A DNA stretch of 40,675 bases from Brevundimonas sp. (GTDB lineage Bacteria; Pseudomonadota; Alphaproteobacteria; Caulobacterales; Caulobacteraceae), in assembly GCF_004210735.1 (NCBI RefSeq), contig NZ_SDZL01000026.1, positions 1-40,675 of the forward strand, written 5' to 3'. Under the pieces are notes generated by a model. It ran no database searches. It was not told where the DNA came from and was given only the letters and a program-made list of their open reading frames with translations. The translations under genes and the position numbers were made by a program. Numbering within the stretch: position 1 is the first letter of the stretch; each line of letters starts with the position of its first letter. Positions 8,551-17,682 of the stretch are shown here, in pieces.

Positions 8551-8740
8551 TCGCACGAGGTTGGGGAGGAAGAGGGCCGGGCTTGCGGCGCGTCCACGAT
8601 CCGGCGAAGGGTCGTCACCACGGGACGAAACCCGTATCCGACACAACCGACCTGGACCCCAACACGACACGCGCGTCACCCAGCATCTGACCGGACCGGG
8701 CTTGATCCGGCTTCGGACCCGGGCCTGAATCAGACCTCGA
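8522..8740 (-). ncRNA. Candidate small RNA or attenuated 5' leader of phoH
   Basis: No convincing gene occupies this stretch, yet on the minus strand it is rich in hairpins. These include CCGGA/TCCGG (around 8705-8690), ACGGG/CCCGT (around 8635-8620) and CCTCG/CGAGG just before the intrinsic terminator at 8550-8522. A GTG-initiated frame of 81 codons (8745-8500) runs through it and overlaps the phoH start as ATGA. Its Arg-rich composition and lack of a ribosome-binding site make it doubtful, though it could be a leader peptide. I considered 6S RNA, SRP RNA and known alphaproteobacterial riboswitches and could not match the conserved parts of any. The 5' end is a guess. Confidence 0.35.
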
Positions 8741-8744
8741 ATCA

Positions 8745-8791
8745 CATCAACGATTTGATGCTATCGTAGTTTACGAACGCTTAAAGCGTTC
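8745..8791. promoter_or_regulatory. Two palindromes between the phoH leader and the carbonic anhydrase gene
   Basis: CATCAA-CGAT-TTGATG (8745-8760) and GAACGCTT-A-AAGCGTTC (8775-8791, perfect 8-bp arms) lie in an AT-rich patch between divergent transcription units. A TTTA-N7-TTAA pattern at 8770-8784, one base off the CtrA box TTAA-N7-TTAA, overlaps the second palindrome. The palindromes are typical of dimeric repressor operators and could control either the carbonic anhydrase gene (28 nt downstream) or the leader transcript. Confidence 0.45.
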
Positions 8792-8818
8792 ATTTTGCTT
8801 AGATAAGGCGGTGTTCTG

Positions 8819-9349
8819 ATGAATGTTTTAGCGCTCGGCGACAAGCAACCCCAGCTTCCTCCCGAGGGTGAATACTGGATCGCACCGAATGCGACCGTTC
8901 TAGGAGACGTGATTCTGCATCCCGGCGCCAGTATCTGGTTCGGCGCCGTGCTGCGCGGCGACAACGACCCCATCACCATCGGCCCCGACAGTAATATCCA
9001 GGACGGCAGCGTCCTGCACACCGATGCGGGCGAACCCCTGACCATCGGACGCGGCGTCACCGTGGGTCACATGGCCATGCTTCATGGCTGCGAGATCGGC
9101 GACAACAGCCTGATCGGCATCGGCGCTGTGGTGCTGGGCCGGGCGAAAATCGGAAAAAACTGCCTGATCGGCGCCAACGCCCTGATCACCGAGGGCAAGG
9201 TCATCCCCGATAACTCCCTGGTCATGGGCCAGCCGGGCAAGGTGGTGCGCGAACTGGAACCCGGCCAGATCGAGGCCCTGCGGGCCTCGGCCGCCCACTA
9301 TGTCCAGAACTGGAAGCGCTACGCCCGCGACTTGAGGCCCGCGACTTGA
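8819..9349 (+). CDS. Gamma-class carbonic anhydrase family protein
   Basis: The 176-residue protein is a left-handed beta-helix built of hexapeptide repeats (for example [16 protein letters not shown]). It has the three metal-ligand histidines of the Cam/YrdA family at residues 67, 84 and 89 ([16 protein letters not shown]). Family members form trimers with metal sites between subunits; some hydrate CO2, while others such as YrdA/PaaY/CaiE have other or unproven activity. The start follows AAGGCGG at about 8805. The C-terminal helix region ([19 protein letters not shown]) is normal. Function should be read as family-level only. Confidence 0.9.
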   Translation: MNVLALGDKQPQLPPEGEYWIAPNATVLGDVILHPGASIWFGAVLRGDNDPITIGPDSNIQDGSVLHTDAGEPLTIGRGVTVGHMAMLHGCEIGDNSLIGIGAVVLGRAKIGKNCLIGANALITEGKVIPDNSLVMGQPGKVVRELEPGQIEALRASAAHYVQNWKRYARDLRPAT

Positions 9350-9364
9350 AGTCTACATAGAAAA

Positions 9365-9390
9365 ACGCCGCCCCCGTGCGCGGGCGGCGT
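9365..9390. terminator. Intrinsic terminator between the carbonic anhydrase gene and csbD
   Basis: A 9-bp GC stem (9365-9373 with 9382-9390, ACGCCGCCC/GGGCGGCGT) lies 16 nt after the carbonic anhydrase stop and 23 nt beyond the csbD stop. Five As before it give a T-tract for minus-strand transcription, so it mainly ends csbD, with possible weaker use by the plus-strand gene. Confidence 0.72.
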
Positions 9391-9412
9391 CTTCAAAACG
9401 GATAGGCGGGTC

Positions 9413-9595
9413 TTAGTGGCGATTATCCCGCAGCGCGTCCTTCACGCCGCCGACGGCATTCTGGACCTTGCCCTTGACCTGATCGGCCTGGCCCTCGGCC
9501 TTCAGCTTCTCGTCGCCGGTGACCTTGCCGGCCGCTTCCTTGATCTTGCCGCCCATGTTGGTCGCGGCGCCTTCGATGCGGTCATGATCAGCCAT
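9413..9595 (-). CDS. CsbD family stress-response protein
   Basis: This small 60-residue hydrophilic protein matches the CsbD family (general stress proteins, sigma-B controlled in Bacillus and widespread in proteobacteria). It shows the usual pattern: MADHDRIEGAATNMGGKIKE, then AAGKVTGDEKLKAEG and QADQVKGKVQNAVGGVKD. The molecular role of the family is unclear. The start ATG at 9595 has AGGAG 7 nt upstream. The gene is separated from the Nudix gene by 76 nt and ends at a clear terminator. Confidence 0.92.
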   Translation of the reverse strand: MADHDRIEGAATNMGGKIKEAAGKVTGDEKLKAEGQADQVKGKVQNAVGGVKDALRDNRH

Positions 9596-9671
9596 CTGAT
9601 ACTCCTGTCGGGCCCGCTCACGACGACCGGGCTTCAACAGAACTAACCACCAGCCTGCATAGCCGGTTCCG

Positions 9672-10124
9672 TTATCGCCGCATCCAGGCCCCGACCGCCC
9701 AGGCATGGGCGTCGTGGCGCAACCGGGCGATGGCCACATGCGGCGCCAACCAGACCAGGGTGTGATCGGCTTCGCATTTCGCCTCAGCGTCGAAGCCGAT
9801 CCGCCGCGCGGTCCAGAAACCGCCGACGTTATTGACCGGGGTCCCGTCGCTCTTCTGGAAGAACTGCCCCGCCTCGGCGATCCGGTCGTCGGGGGCGATC
9901 TGCAGCCCCGTCTCCTCAAGGAACTCCCGCACCAGCGCCTCGGCCTCGGTTTCGATACCATCGACCGCCCCGCCGGGCAGATCGAAATAGCCGCCGCCTT
10001 CGCGTTCAACCCGGACGCAGGCCAGCAGGCCATCCGACTCGACCAGCCCGAACACCGCCGCGCGATGACGATAGTCCAGCCCTGGTCGGGCGGTCCCGAA
10101 TTGCAGCTTCACTGGCGCGTTCAT
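9672..10124 (-). CDS. Nudix hydrolase
   Basis: The 150-residue protein has a perfect Nudix box at residues 52-74 (G-x5-E-x7-REFLEETGL), which binds Mg2+ and hydrolyses a nucleoside-diphosphate-linked compound. The preceding strand YFDLPGG is typical. The substrate cannot be assigned. I chose the ATG at 10124, since an upstream in-frame ATG (10178) would run 18 atypical residues back into the neighbouring kinase gene. With this start the gap to the kinase stop is only 4 nt, so the gene may be the last member of the signalling operon. Confidence 0.88.
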   Translation of the reverse strand: MNAPVKLQFGTARPGLDYRHRAAVFGLVESDGLLACVRVEREGGGYFDLPGGAVDGIETEAEALVREFLEETGLQIAPDDRIAEAGQFFQKSDGTPVNNVGGFWTARRIGFDAEAKCEADHTLVWLAPHVAIARLRHDAHAWAVGAWMRR

Positions 10125-10128
10125 CGGC

Positions 10129-11169
10129 CTACAGGTCGAACGCCAGTCGGGCGCGGACACCCGTATGGGCAGGGTCAAACTCCAGCGCCGATCGCAGACC
10201 GCCCGCCATCGCCGAAATGATCTTGCTGCCCAGGCCCGTGCCCTTGGGTGCGCCGTCGCCCAGGCCGGGACCGTCGTCCTCGACCGTCAGTATGGCGCGC
10301 TTGTTCTCGTGATCGGCTTCCAGCAGGACACGGATCTCGCCGCCGCTGCCGGGGGCATAGGCGTATTTGATGGCGTTGGTCACCAGTTCGGTCACCACCA
10401 CGCCCAGCGACACGGCCTGATCCGTCGATACCGACAGAGGCTCCGCCTTTAGCGTCAACCGGGGCGCCATCTCGCCGTTGGTCAGCGATTTGCCCAGTTC
10501 GTCCACCAGGCCGCGCAAATACTCATCCATCGCCACCGTGGCCATGTCGCCCGAGGTGTAGAGACGCCGGTGCACATGGGCGACCGCCTCGATCCGCGCC
10601 TGGGCCTCGCGCAGCGCCGCGCGCGCGCCCTCGTCCGCCAGCTGGCGCAGTTGCAACGACATGAAGGACGACACCAGTTGCAGCGAATTACCGACCCGGT
10701 GATTGACCTCGCGCAGCATGGCCTCGGCGCGATCCCGAGCCAGGCGGACCTCTTCCTCGACCCGCTGGTTCTCACGTTCCAGACGCCGCCTCAGCAAGGC
10801 GTCCTCCAGCGCGGATCGCAGCAGGGCGGTGAAGTCTTCGGACACGTCCTTGATGACATAGTCGGCGGCGCCGGCGCGCAGGGCGGCGACCGCGATCCGG
10901 CCTTCCTGGGCCCCCGTGACATAGACCACCGGCGGCGGCGCATTCAGCGCAAGGATGTCGGGCAACACTTCCAGCCCGTCACGACCGGGCATGTAGTGAT
11001 CCAGCGCACAGATATCGAACGTCCCGGCCTTCAACGCCTCGACCCCGGCGTCGCCATCGGGCGCGCACGTCACGACATAGCCGTGACGGCTCAGTTCCTT
11101 CTCGACCAGCCGCGACAGGCCGCGGTCATCGTCGATGTACAGGAGTTTGATGACGCCGGTCTCGCTCAC
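10129..11169 (-). CDS. Response regulator receiver fused to a HisKA_2-type histidine kinase
   Basis: Residues 7-120 are a receiver domain with acidic pocket DDD (13-15), phospho-acceptor Asp57 (ALDHYMPG) and the usual late Lys. A coiled-coil linker (about 122-150) leads to a HisKA_2 dimerisation domain with phospho-acceptor His157 (REVNHRVGNSLQL), then an HATPase domain with ELVTNAIKYA (N box) and DDGPGLG (G1 box). There is no membrane segment, so the kinase is cytoplasmic and controlled by phosphorylation of its own receiver. Its ATG overlaps the upstream CheY-like gene by 4 nt. HisKA_2 kinases often feed general stress or light-type pathways in alphaproteobacteria; the output here is unknown. 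Confidence 0.9.
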   Translation of the reverse strand: MSETGVIKLLYIDDDRGLSRLVEKELSRHGYVVTCAPDGDAGVEALKAGTFDICALDHYMPGRDGLEVLPDILALNAPPPVVYVTGAQEGRIAVAALRAGAADYVIKDVSEDFTALLRSALEDALLRRRLERENQRVEEEVRLARDRAEAMLREVNHRVGNSLQLVSSFMSLQLRQLADEGARAALREAQARIEAVAHVHRRLYTSGDMATVAMDEYLRGLVDELGKSLTNGEMAPRLTLKAEPLSVSTDQAVSLGVVVTELVTNAIKYAYAPGSGGEIRVLLEADHENKRAILTVEDDGPGLGDGAPKGTGLGSKIISAMAGGLRSALEFDPAHTGVRARLAFDL

Positions 11170-11591
11170 TCGATCTCCGGCGCCTGCATGACCGACAGGA
11201 AGAGGCCCAGCTGACGGATCGCGCCCGCAAAGGCTTCATAATCGACCGGCTTGGTGATGTAGACGTTACAGCCCAGGTCGTAGCAGCGCTGGATCTCGAC
11301 CTTGTCGTCCGTGGTCGTCAGCACGACGACCGGCGCGCGGCGCAAACGCTCGTCGGCCTTCACCTGCGCCAGGATGTCGGTGCCCGACATGTCCGGCAGG
11401 TTCAGGTCCAGCAGGATCAGCAGCGGCCCATTGGCCCGCACCTCGCTGCTGAACAGATAATCCAGCGCCGAACCGCCGTCCGCAAAGTGGGCGATCTCGT
11501 TGGCGATGTTCGCCCGCCGGATATTCTTCTCGATCAGCTTGGCGTGGCCATGGTCGTCCTCGACCATGACGATTTTCACCGGTGCGCTCAT
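11166..11591 (-). CDS. Single-domain (CheY-like) response regulator
   Basis: The 141-residue protein is a stand-alone receiver of the Rcp1-like type: acidic residues EDD at 11-13, phospho-acceptor Asp62 (LLDLNLPDMSG), the switch segment VVLTTTDD, and the conserved Lys in YITKPVD. It has no output domain. It is encoded between two kinases with 4-nt overlaps on each side, so it probably shuttles phosphate between them or acts by protein contact. Confidence 0.92.
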   Translation of the reverse strand: MSAPVKIVMVEDDHGHAKLIEKNIRRANIANEIAHFADGGSALDYLFSSEVRANGPLLILLDLNLPDMSGTDILAQVKADERLRRAPVVVLTTTDDKVEIQRCYDLGCNVYITKPVDYEAFAGAIRQLGLFLSVMQAPEIE

Positions 11592-13120
11592 ACTAGGTCT
11601 CCAGCCTCGGCAAGGATGAGGCGTTTGGGGAATTTAACGTGGAAAGTCGAGCCCTTTCCAGGCTCGGATTCCACATCGATGGAGCCGCCGAGGCGGCGTA
11701 CGCTGTTGCGGACAAAGGCCAGCCCCAGGCCTTCGCCGGGCCGGTCCTGCTTGCCCGAGCGGCGGAACAGCTCAAAGATCCGCTCATGATCCTTGGCCGG
11801 CACACCGCGTCCGTTGTCGGTCACGCGATAGACGATCCAGCCCCCGGCGATCTCCTCACCGTCGATCTCGATCAGACCCGGGCGGCCCACTTCCAGATAC
11901 TTCACCGCGTTGTCGATCAGGTTGCCGAAAATCTGTTCGACCGACAGGCGGTCGCTGTCCAGTTCGGGCAGGTCATGCACGACGATCTGACCGCCGGTCT
12001 CGACCACCTGGTGCTGCACGCTGTCGGCGATGCCCTGGGCCAGACGGGTCATGTCCATCGACTCTGGTGTCAGGTGACGCCGGCCTTCGCGCGACAGTTT
12101 CAGGATGGCGTTGATCAGCCGGTCCATCTTGGCGGTCGAGGCGCGGATGAATCCGATAGCCTCGGGAATCTCCTCGCGCACGGCATAGGTCGCCTCGGCA
12201 TCAATCAGTTCGGGCGCCTTATCCTCGAACACAGTCAGTTGCCGATCCAGAAGCTTGCCCGCCTGCTCGAGTTCGGCGGTGTAACCCATCACATTGACCA
12301 GCGGCGACCGCAGATCATGGCTGACGATATAGGCGAAACGCTGAATCTCTTCGTTGGCGCGGGTCAGTTCGCCCGTACGGGCCCGCACCTTGTCTTCCAG
12401 CGAGGCGTTGGCCTGGTCCAGCGCCGTACGCGCCCGCTCGATCTCGCGGACATAGTTCCGGACCAGCCACAGGCTGACCACCGCCAGCATCAGGATCAGC
12501 AGGCCGCCCACGCTGTTGGCCACCACCGTCATGGTCCCGGCCCATTCGGTTCGCCGGGTGCGGAAGGTCTGGCGCGTCGCCTCGATCTCGTCGATGGCGG
12601 CGATTTCCGCGCGCATGTCATCCATCAGGGCCTTGCCCTGACCGCTGCGCGCCAGTTGCACAGCTTCACCGATCCGCCCCATCCGGGCCAGATCGATGGT
12701 CCGCTCCATCACGCTCAGACGCTCGCGCGACAGGGCTCCGACATGCTCTACCCGCCCGCTCAGGTCCGGGTCATCTTTCGTGAGTTCTTCCAGCCGCGCG
12801 AACAACCCCGGCAATTCCACGATCGCCTCATCGTGGACATCCAGATAGTCGGCCCGTCCCGTCAGCAGGAAACCGCGCTGGCCCGTCTCGGCATCCACCA
12901 GGCGCGTCAGCAGATCCTGCCCGACCAGCCGCACAGCCTGCCCCTGCTCGACCCGGCGATTGAAGCGCGCGGTCTCGCGGATCATCAGGAAGGTCAGCAG
13001 ATTGACGATCAGCAGCAGGACAATGGCGCCGGACAATAGGCCCACCACCGAACGCGCCAGCGTCGGCGTCCGCATAAAGCGGGCCAGCGCCGCCAGATTG
13101 TCCTTAATCGCCAATGCCAT
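11588..13120 (-). CDS. Membrane histidine kinase with CHASE3 sensor domain
   Basis: The 510-residue protein has two membrane helices (about 24-48 and 197-221). They flank a periplasmic four-helix CHASE3 domain with the diagnostic LLTRLVDAETGQRGFLLTG (71-89). A coiled coil (225-260) leads to HisKA with phospho-acceptor His268 (YIVSHDLRSPL) and an HATPase with FGNLIDNAVKY (N box), DNGRGV (G1) and GEGLGLAF (G2). The layout resembles phytochrome-type and Rcp1-partner kinases. It is the first gene of a three-gene operon; the ligand sensed by CHASE3 is not predictable. Confidence 0.92.
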   Translation of the reverse strand: MALAIKDNLAALARFMRTPTLARSVVGLLSGAIVLLLIVNLLTFLMIRETARFNRRVEQGQAVRLVGQDLLTRLVDAETGQRGFLLTGRADYLDVHDEAIVELPGLFARLEELTKDDPDLSGRVEHVGALSRERLSVMERTIDLARMGRIGEAVQLARSGQGKALMDDMRAEIAAIDEIEATRQTFRTRRTEWAGTMTVVANSVGGLLILMLAVVSLWLVRNYVREIERARTALDQANASLEDKVRARTGELTRANEEIQRFAYIVSHDLRSPLVNVMGYTAELEQAGKLLDRQLTVFEDKAPELIDAEATYAVREEIPEAIGFIRASTAKMDRLINAILKLSREGRRHLTPESMDMTRLAQGIADSVQHQVVETGGQIVVHDLPELDSDRLSVEQIFGNLIDNAVKYLEVGRPGLIEIDGEEIAGGWIVYRVTDNGRGVPAKDHERIFELFRRSGKQDRPGEGLGLAFVRNSVRRLGGSIDVESEPGKGSTFHVKFPKRLILAEAGDLV

Positions 13121-13179
13121 GCGCGCAAACCATTAGCGACGCAAACGTCTGTGTCCAGCCTTGGCTTTGGGCAGCGCCC

Positions 13180-15285
13180 CTAAACCTGCCCGATGGTCCG
13201 CAGGCGTGCGCGAGGGTGGACCTCGTTCTGGCTCATCACCACAGTCTGCCCCCGGAACCGCTCGATGATAGAACGGACATAGGGCCGCACCTGCGGGCCG
13301 GTTAGCAGCACCGCCGTTTCACCCGCCATGGCCGCGCGCTCGAACACGTCGCGGACCGCCCGGATAAAGTCCTGGAGCCGTGACGGCGCCATGGCCAGTT
13401 GCTTCTCCTCGCCCTGGCCGACCAGTGCGTCAGAAAACGCCTGTTCCCATTCCGGCGAGAGGGTGACGATGGGCAGCGCCCCGTCGTCACCGCGATGCTG
13501 CCAGCACAGCTGCCGCCCCAGTCGCGACCGGACGTGCTCGACCAGATAGGTCACGCTGGTCGTGTGCGGCGCGGCCTCGGCCAGGCCTTCCAGAATGGCC
13601 GCCAGGTCGCGGATCGACACCTTCTCGCGCAACAGCGACTGCAGCACGCGCTGCAAGGTCGTGACCGTCACCACCGAGGGGATCAGTTCGTCGACCAGTT
13701 TCTTCTCCTCACCGTCCAGTTCCTTCAGCAGCTTCTGGACCTCGGCATAGGACAGCAGGTCGGCCATGTTCTCCTTCAGCACCTCGGTCAGGTGCGTCGT
13801 CAGGACGGTCGAGGGATCCACGATCGTATAGCCGCGGAATGTCGCCTCTTCCCGCAGCGCCTCATCGATCCAGGTCGCCGGCAGGCCGAACGCCGGCTCC
13901 TTGGTGTGTTCGCCCGCCAGTTCGACCTGACGCCCCGCCGGGTCCATCGCCATCAGGCAGCCCAGCCGGACCTCGCCTTGCCCGGCCTCCATCTCCTTGA
14001 TGCGCAGCGAATAGCCCTGGGTCGGCAGGCGCATGTTATCCAGGATACGCACCGCCGGCATGACGAAGCCGTACTCCTGCGCCAGCGAACGGCGCAGCGC
14101 CTTGACCTGATCGGTCAGGCGCCGCCCCTCAAGGTCATTGATCAGCGACAGCAGGCTATAGCCCAGCTCGATTTTGACCTCATCGATGTTCAGCGCCGTG
14201 CCGATGGGCTCCTCGATCTCCTCACGCGGACCGCTGGCCGCCGACAGGTCCACGTCAGTCACGGCGGGCCTCAGCTTCTCCCGACCCAGCTTCCACGCCA
14301 TGAAGCCGGCGCCCAGCGACAGGGCCGCGAACGGGATCAGCGGCATGCCGGGGATCAGGCCGATGACGCCGGACATGGCCGACACCACGCCCAGGCTGAC
14401 CGGATTGGTCGCCAGCTGCTTGACCAGCGCCTTGTCCGCCGAACCCTCGACCCCGGCCTTCGACACCAGGAAGCCCGCGGCGATCGACACGATCAGCGCC
14501 GGCACCTGCGTCACCAGCCCGTCGCCGACGGTCAGCAGCACATAGGTGTTGGCCGCCTCGCCCGCCGGCATCTGGTGCTGCAGCACCCCGATCAGAATGC
14601 CGCCGATGACGTTGATGAAGGTGATGATCAGGCCCGCAACGGCGTCGCCGCGCACGAATTTCGAGGCGCCGTCCATGGCGCCGAAGAAGGTGGATTCCTG
14701 CTCCAACTCCTTGCGGCGCAGCTTGGCCGCGTCCTCGTCGATCAGGCCGGACGACAGGTCGGCGTCGATGGCCATCTGCTTGCCCGGCATGGAATCCAGG
14801 GTGAAGCGGGCCGACACTTCGGCGATGCGGGTCGAACCCTTGGTGATGACCACGAAATTCACCACCAGCAGGATGGCGAAGATGATGATGCCGATGACGA
14901 AATTGCCGCCCATCATCAGGTTGCCGAACGCCTGGATCACCTGACCGGCGGCGTCGTGCCCCTCGTGGCCGTGGCTCAGGATCAGTCGCGTCGACGCCAG
15001 ATTCAGGCCCAGGCGATACAGCGTCGCCACCAGCAGGACCGTCGGGAAGATGGCGAAATCCAGCGGCCGCTTCATCAGCAGCGCCGTCATCAGGATCAGC
15101 ACGCTGCTGGTGATCGATATGGCCAGCAGGAAGTCCAGCAGCATCTGCGGGACCGGCACGATCAGCAGCATGACGATGCCGATGACGCCCAGCGCCAGCA
15201 GCACTTCGCCGCGCCCCATCCAGCCCATGACGTCACGGCCCGTGGGGCGGGCCATCCCGTCCTTCATCAGGTGGACGTCAGCCAT
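13180..15285 (-). CDS. flhA: Flagellar export gate protein FlhA
   Basis: The 701-residue protein has the standard FlhA length. About eight membrane helices occupy the first 330 residues, including the FHIPEP-family segment YRLGLNLASTRLIL and the cytoplasmic loop SARFTLDSMPGKQMAIDADL. The cytoplasmic C-terminal domain that docks export chaperones and substrates follows. It forms the nonameric gate of the flagellar type III export apparatus. In Caulobacter flhA (flbF) directly follows flbD; here a beta-lactamase gene separates them. The ATG at 15285 fits the family start. Confidence 0.97.
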   Translation of the reverse strand: MADVHLMKDGMARPTGRDVMGWMGRGEVLLALGVIGIVMLLIVPVPQMLLDFLLAISITSSVLILMTALLMKRPLDFAIFPTVLLVATLYRLGLNLASTRLILSHGHEGHDAAGQVIQAFGNLMMGGNFVIGIIIFAILLVVNFVVITKGSTRIAEVSARFTLDSMPGKQMAIDADLSSGLIDEDAAKLRRKELEQESTFFGAMDGASKFVRGDAVAGLIITFINVIGGILIGVLQHQMPAGEAANTYVLLTVGDGLVTQVPALIVSIAAGFLVSKAGVEGSADKALVKQLATNPVSLGVVSAMSGVIGLIPGMPLIPFAALSLGAGFMAWKLGREKLRPAVTDVDLSAASGPREEIEEPIGTALNIDEVKIELGYSLLSLINDLEGRRLTDQVKALRRSLAQEYGFVMPAVRILDNMRLPTQGYSLRIKEMEAGQGEVRLGCLMAMDPAGRQVELAGEHTKEPAFGLPATWIDEALREEATFRGYTIVDPSTVLTTHLTEVLKENMADLLSYAEVQKLLKELDGEEKKLVDELIPSVVTVTTLQRVLQSLLREKVSIRDLAAILEGLAEAAPHTTSVTYLVEHVRSRLGRQLCWQHRGDDGALPIVTLSPEWEQAFSDALVGQGEEKQLAMAPSRLQDFIRAVRDVFERAAMAGETAVLLTGPQVRPYVRSIIERFRGQTVVMSQNEVHPRARLRTIGQV

Positions 15286-15335
15286 GGCGGGGGCATCCGG
15301 TGCTCATGGCCCCTGATGACAGGATTCGCGTCCGC

Positions 15336-16235
15336 TCAGCCATGGCCCAGCGCCCGCAGCGCCTCGCGCACGCCCTGGGCCAGCACGGCCTCGCGTTGCG
15401 CCGTCGTGGCGTCGGGCGCTTCGGTGAAATAGGCGGCGACCAGAACCGGCTGGCCCGACGGCGGGCGCAGCAGTCCGATGTCGTTGGTCGCGCCGTTCGC
15501 GCCGGTGCCTGTCTTGTGGGCGACGGTCCAGCCCGTCGGCGCCGCCGCCTTGATCCGGTTCGGCCCCGTGGGCGACGCCAGCATCCAGTCTTCCAGCAGG
15601 CGGCGATGCCCGGCCGTCAGCCGCTCGTCCAACAGCACCTCGCGAAGATTGCCGACCGTCTGGTCCGGCAGGCAGGTATCGCGCGGATCGTCGGCCATGG
15701 CGCTGTTCAGGTCGGGTTCCCACCGGTTCACCGTGGTCGAGGTGTCACCCAGTGTTCTCAGCCAGTCGCGCCAGGCGTTCAGTCCGCCCATCTCGCGGAT
15801 CATGATGTTGGCGGCGGGATTGTCGCTGACCTCGACCATGGCCTGGCACAGCGCCTGAACCGTCAGGCCGCGGCCCACGGCGGGGCCGGTCACCGGGGCG
15901 TGGCTGATCATGTCGGCGCGGGTGATGCGGATGGACCGATCCAGCCGTTCCTCGCCGCGCTCGACGCGTTCCAGCGCGGCGGCCGCCAGGAACAGCTTGA
16001 AGGTCGAGCAATAGGCGAACCGTTCCTGTCCGCGCCAGCTGACGCTGCGGTTGAAGGCGATGTCCAGCGCCGAGACGCCCAGCCGGCCGCCGTGACGGGC
16101 TTCGAGCGCCGACAGATCCAGCGCCGGTCGCGGCGGCTCGGGCTGTTCCGGCGCGCTGCAAGCGGACAGTGTCGTCCCCAGCCCCAGCGCGCCGAGACCG
16201 GTCAGGACCGTTCTGCGATCGGCGCGCATCGTCAT
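15336..16235 (-). CDS. Class A beta-lactamase, Tat/lipoprotein-type signal
   Basis: The 299-residue serine beta-lactamase has all class A motifs: nucleophile Ser77 and Lys80 (CSTFK), SDN at 137-139, general base Glu173 in EPDLN, and KTG at 241-243. The Cys before the nucleophile recalls Cys69 of class A carbapenemases, but the position equivalent to Cys238 reads Gly (KTGTG), so that disulfide is absent. The N-terminus has a twin-arginine (RADRRTVLTG), a hydrophobic core and a lipobox LSAC with Cys26, suggesting Tat export and possible lipidation. The ATG lies 2 nt after the flbD stop with no Shine-Dalgarno of its own, so it is probably translated by coupling within the flagellar operon. Spectrum cannot be predicted. 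Confidence 0.93.
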   Translation of the reverse strand: MTMRADRRTVLTGLGALGLGTTLSACSAPEQPEPPRPALDLSALEARHGGRLGVSALDIAFNRSVSWRGQERFAYCSTFKLFLAAAALERVERGEERLDRSIRITRADMISHAPVTGPAVGRGLTVQALCQAMVEVSDNPAANIMIREMGGLNAWRDWLRTLGDTSTTVNRWEPDLNSAMADDPRDTCLPDQTVGNLREVLLDERLTAGHRRLLEDWMLASPTGPNRIKAAAPTGWTVAHKTGTGANGATNDIGLLRPPSGQPVLVAAYFTEAPDATTAQREAVLAQGVREALRALGHG

Positions 16236-16237
16236 CG

Positions 16238-17641
<1,404 letters not shown>

Positions 17642-17682
17642 CTTTCTTCTCCTCTAATCCTGTTTCGAAAACCGGTCGCCGA

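Noticed and set aside
8522-8740. 6S RNA or SRP RNA gene upstream of phoH
   Set aside because: The conserved SRP loop and the long 6S rod with central bubble could not be found, and the usual zapA/ygfA neighbours of 6S are absent.
8775-8791. LexA (SOS) box
   Set aside because: Alphaproteobacterial LexA uses a direct repeat GTTC-N7-GTTC; this is a palindrome GAAC-N9-GTTC.
13399-15432. 677-codon plus-strand frame opposite flhA
   Set aside because: His/Gln/Arg-rich product typical of antisense frames, no ribosome-binding site, and flhA is fully supported.
15336-16235. Mobile-element-borne resistance cassette
   Set aside because: No insertion sequence, attC, or flanking repeats are seen around the beta-lactamase; GC matches its neighbours.
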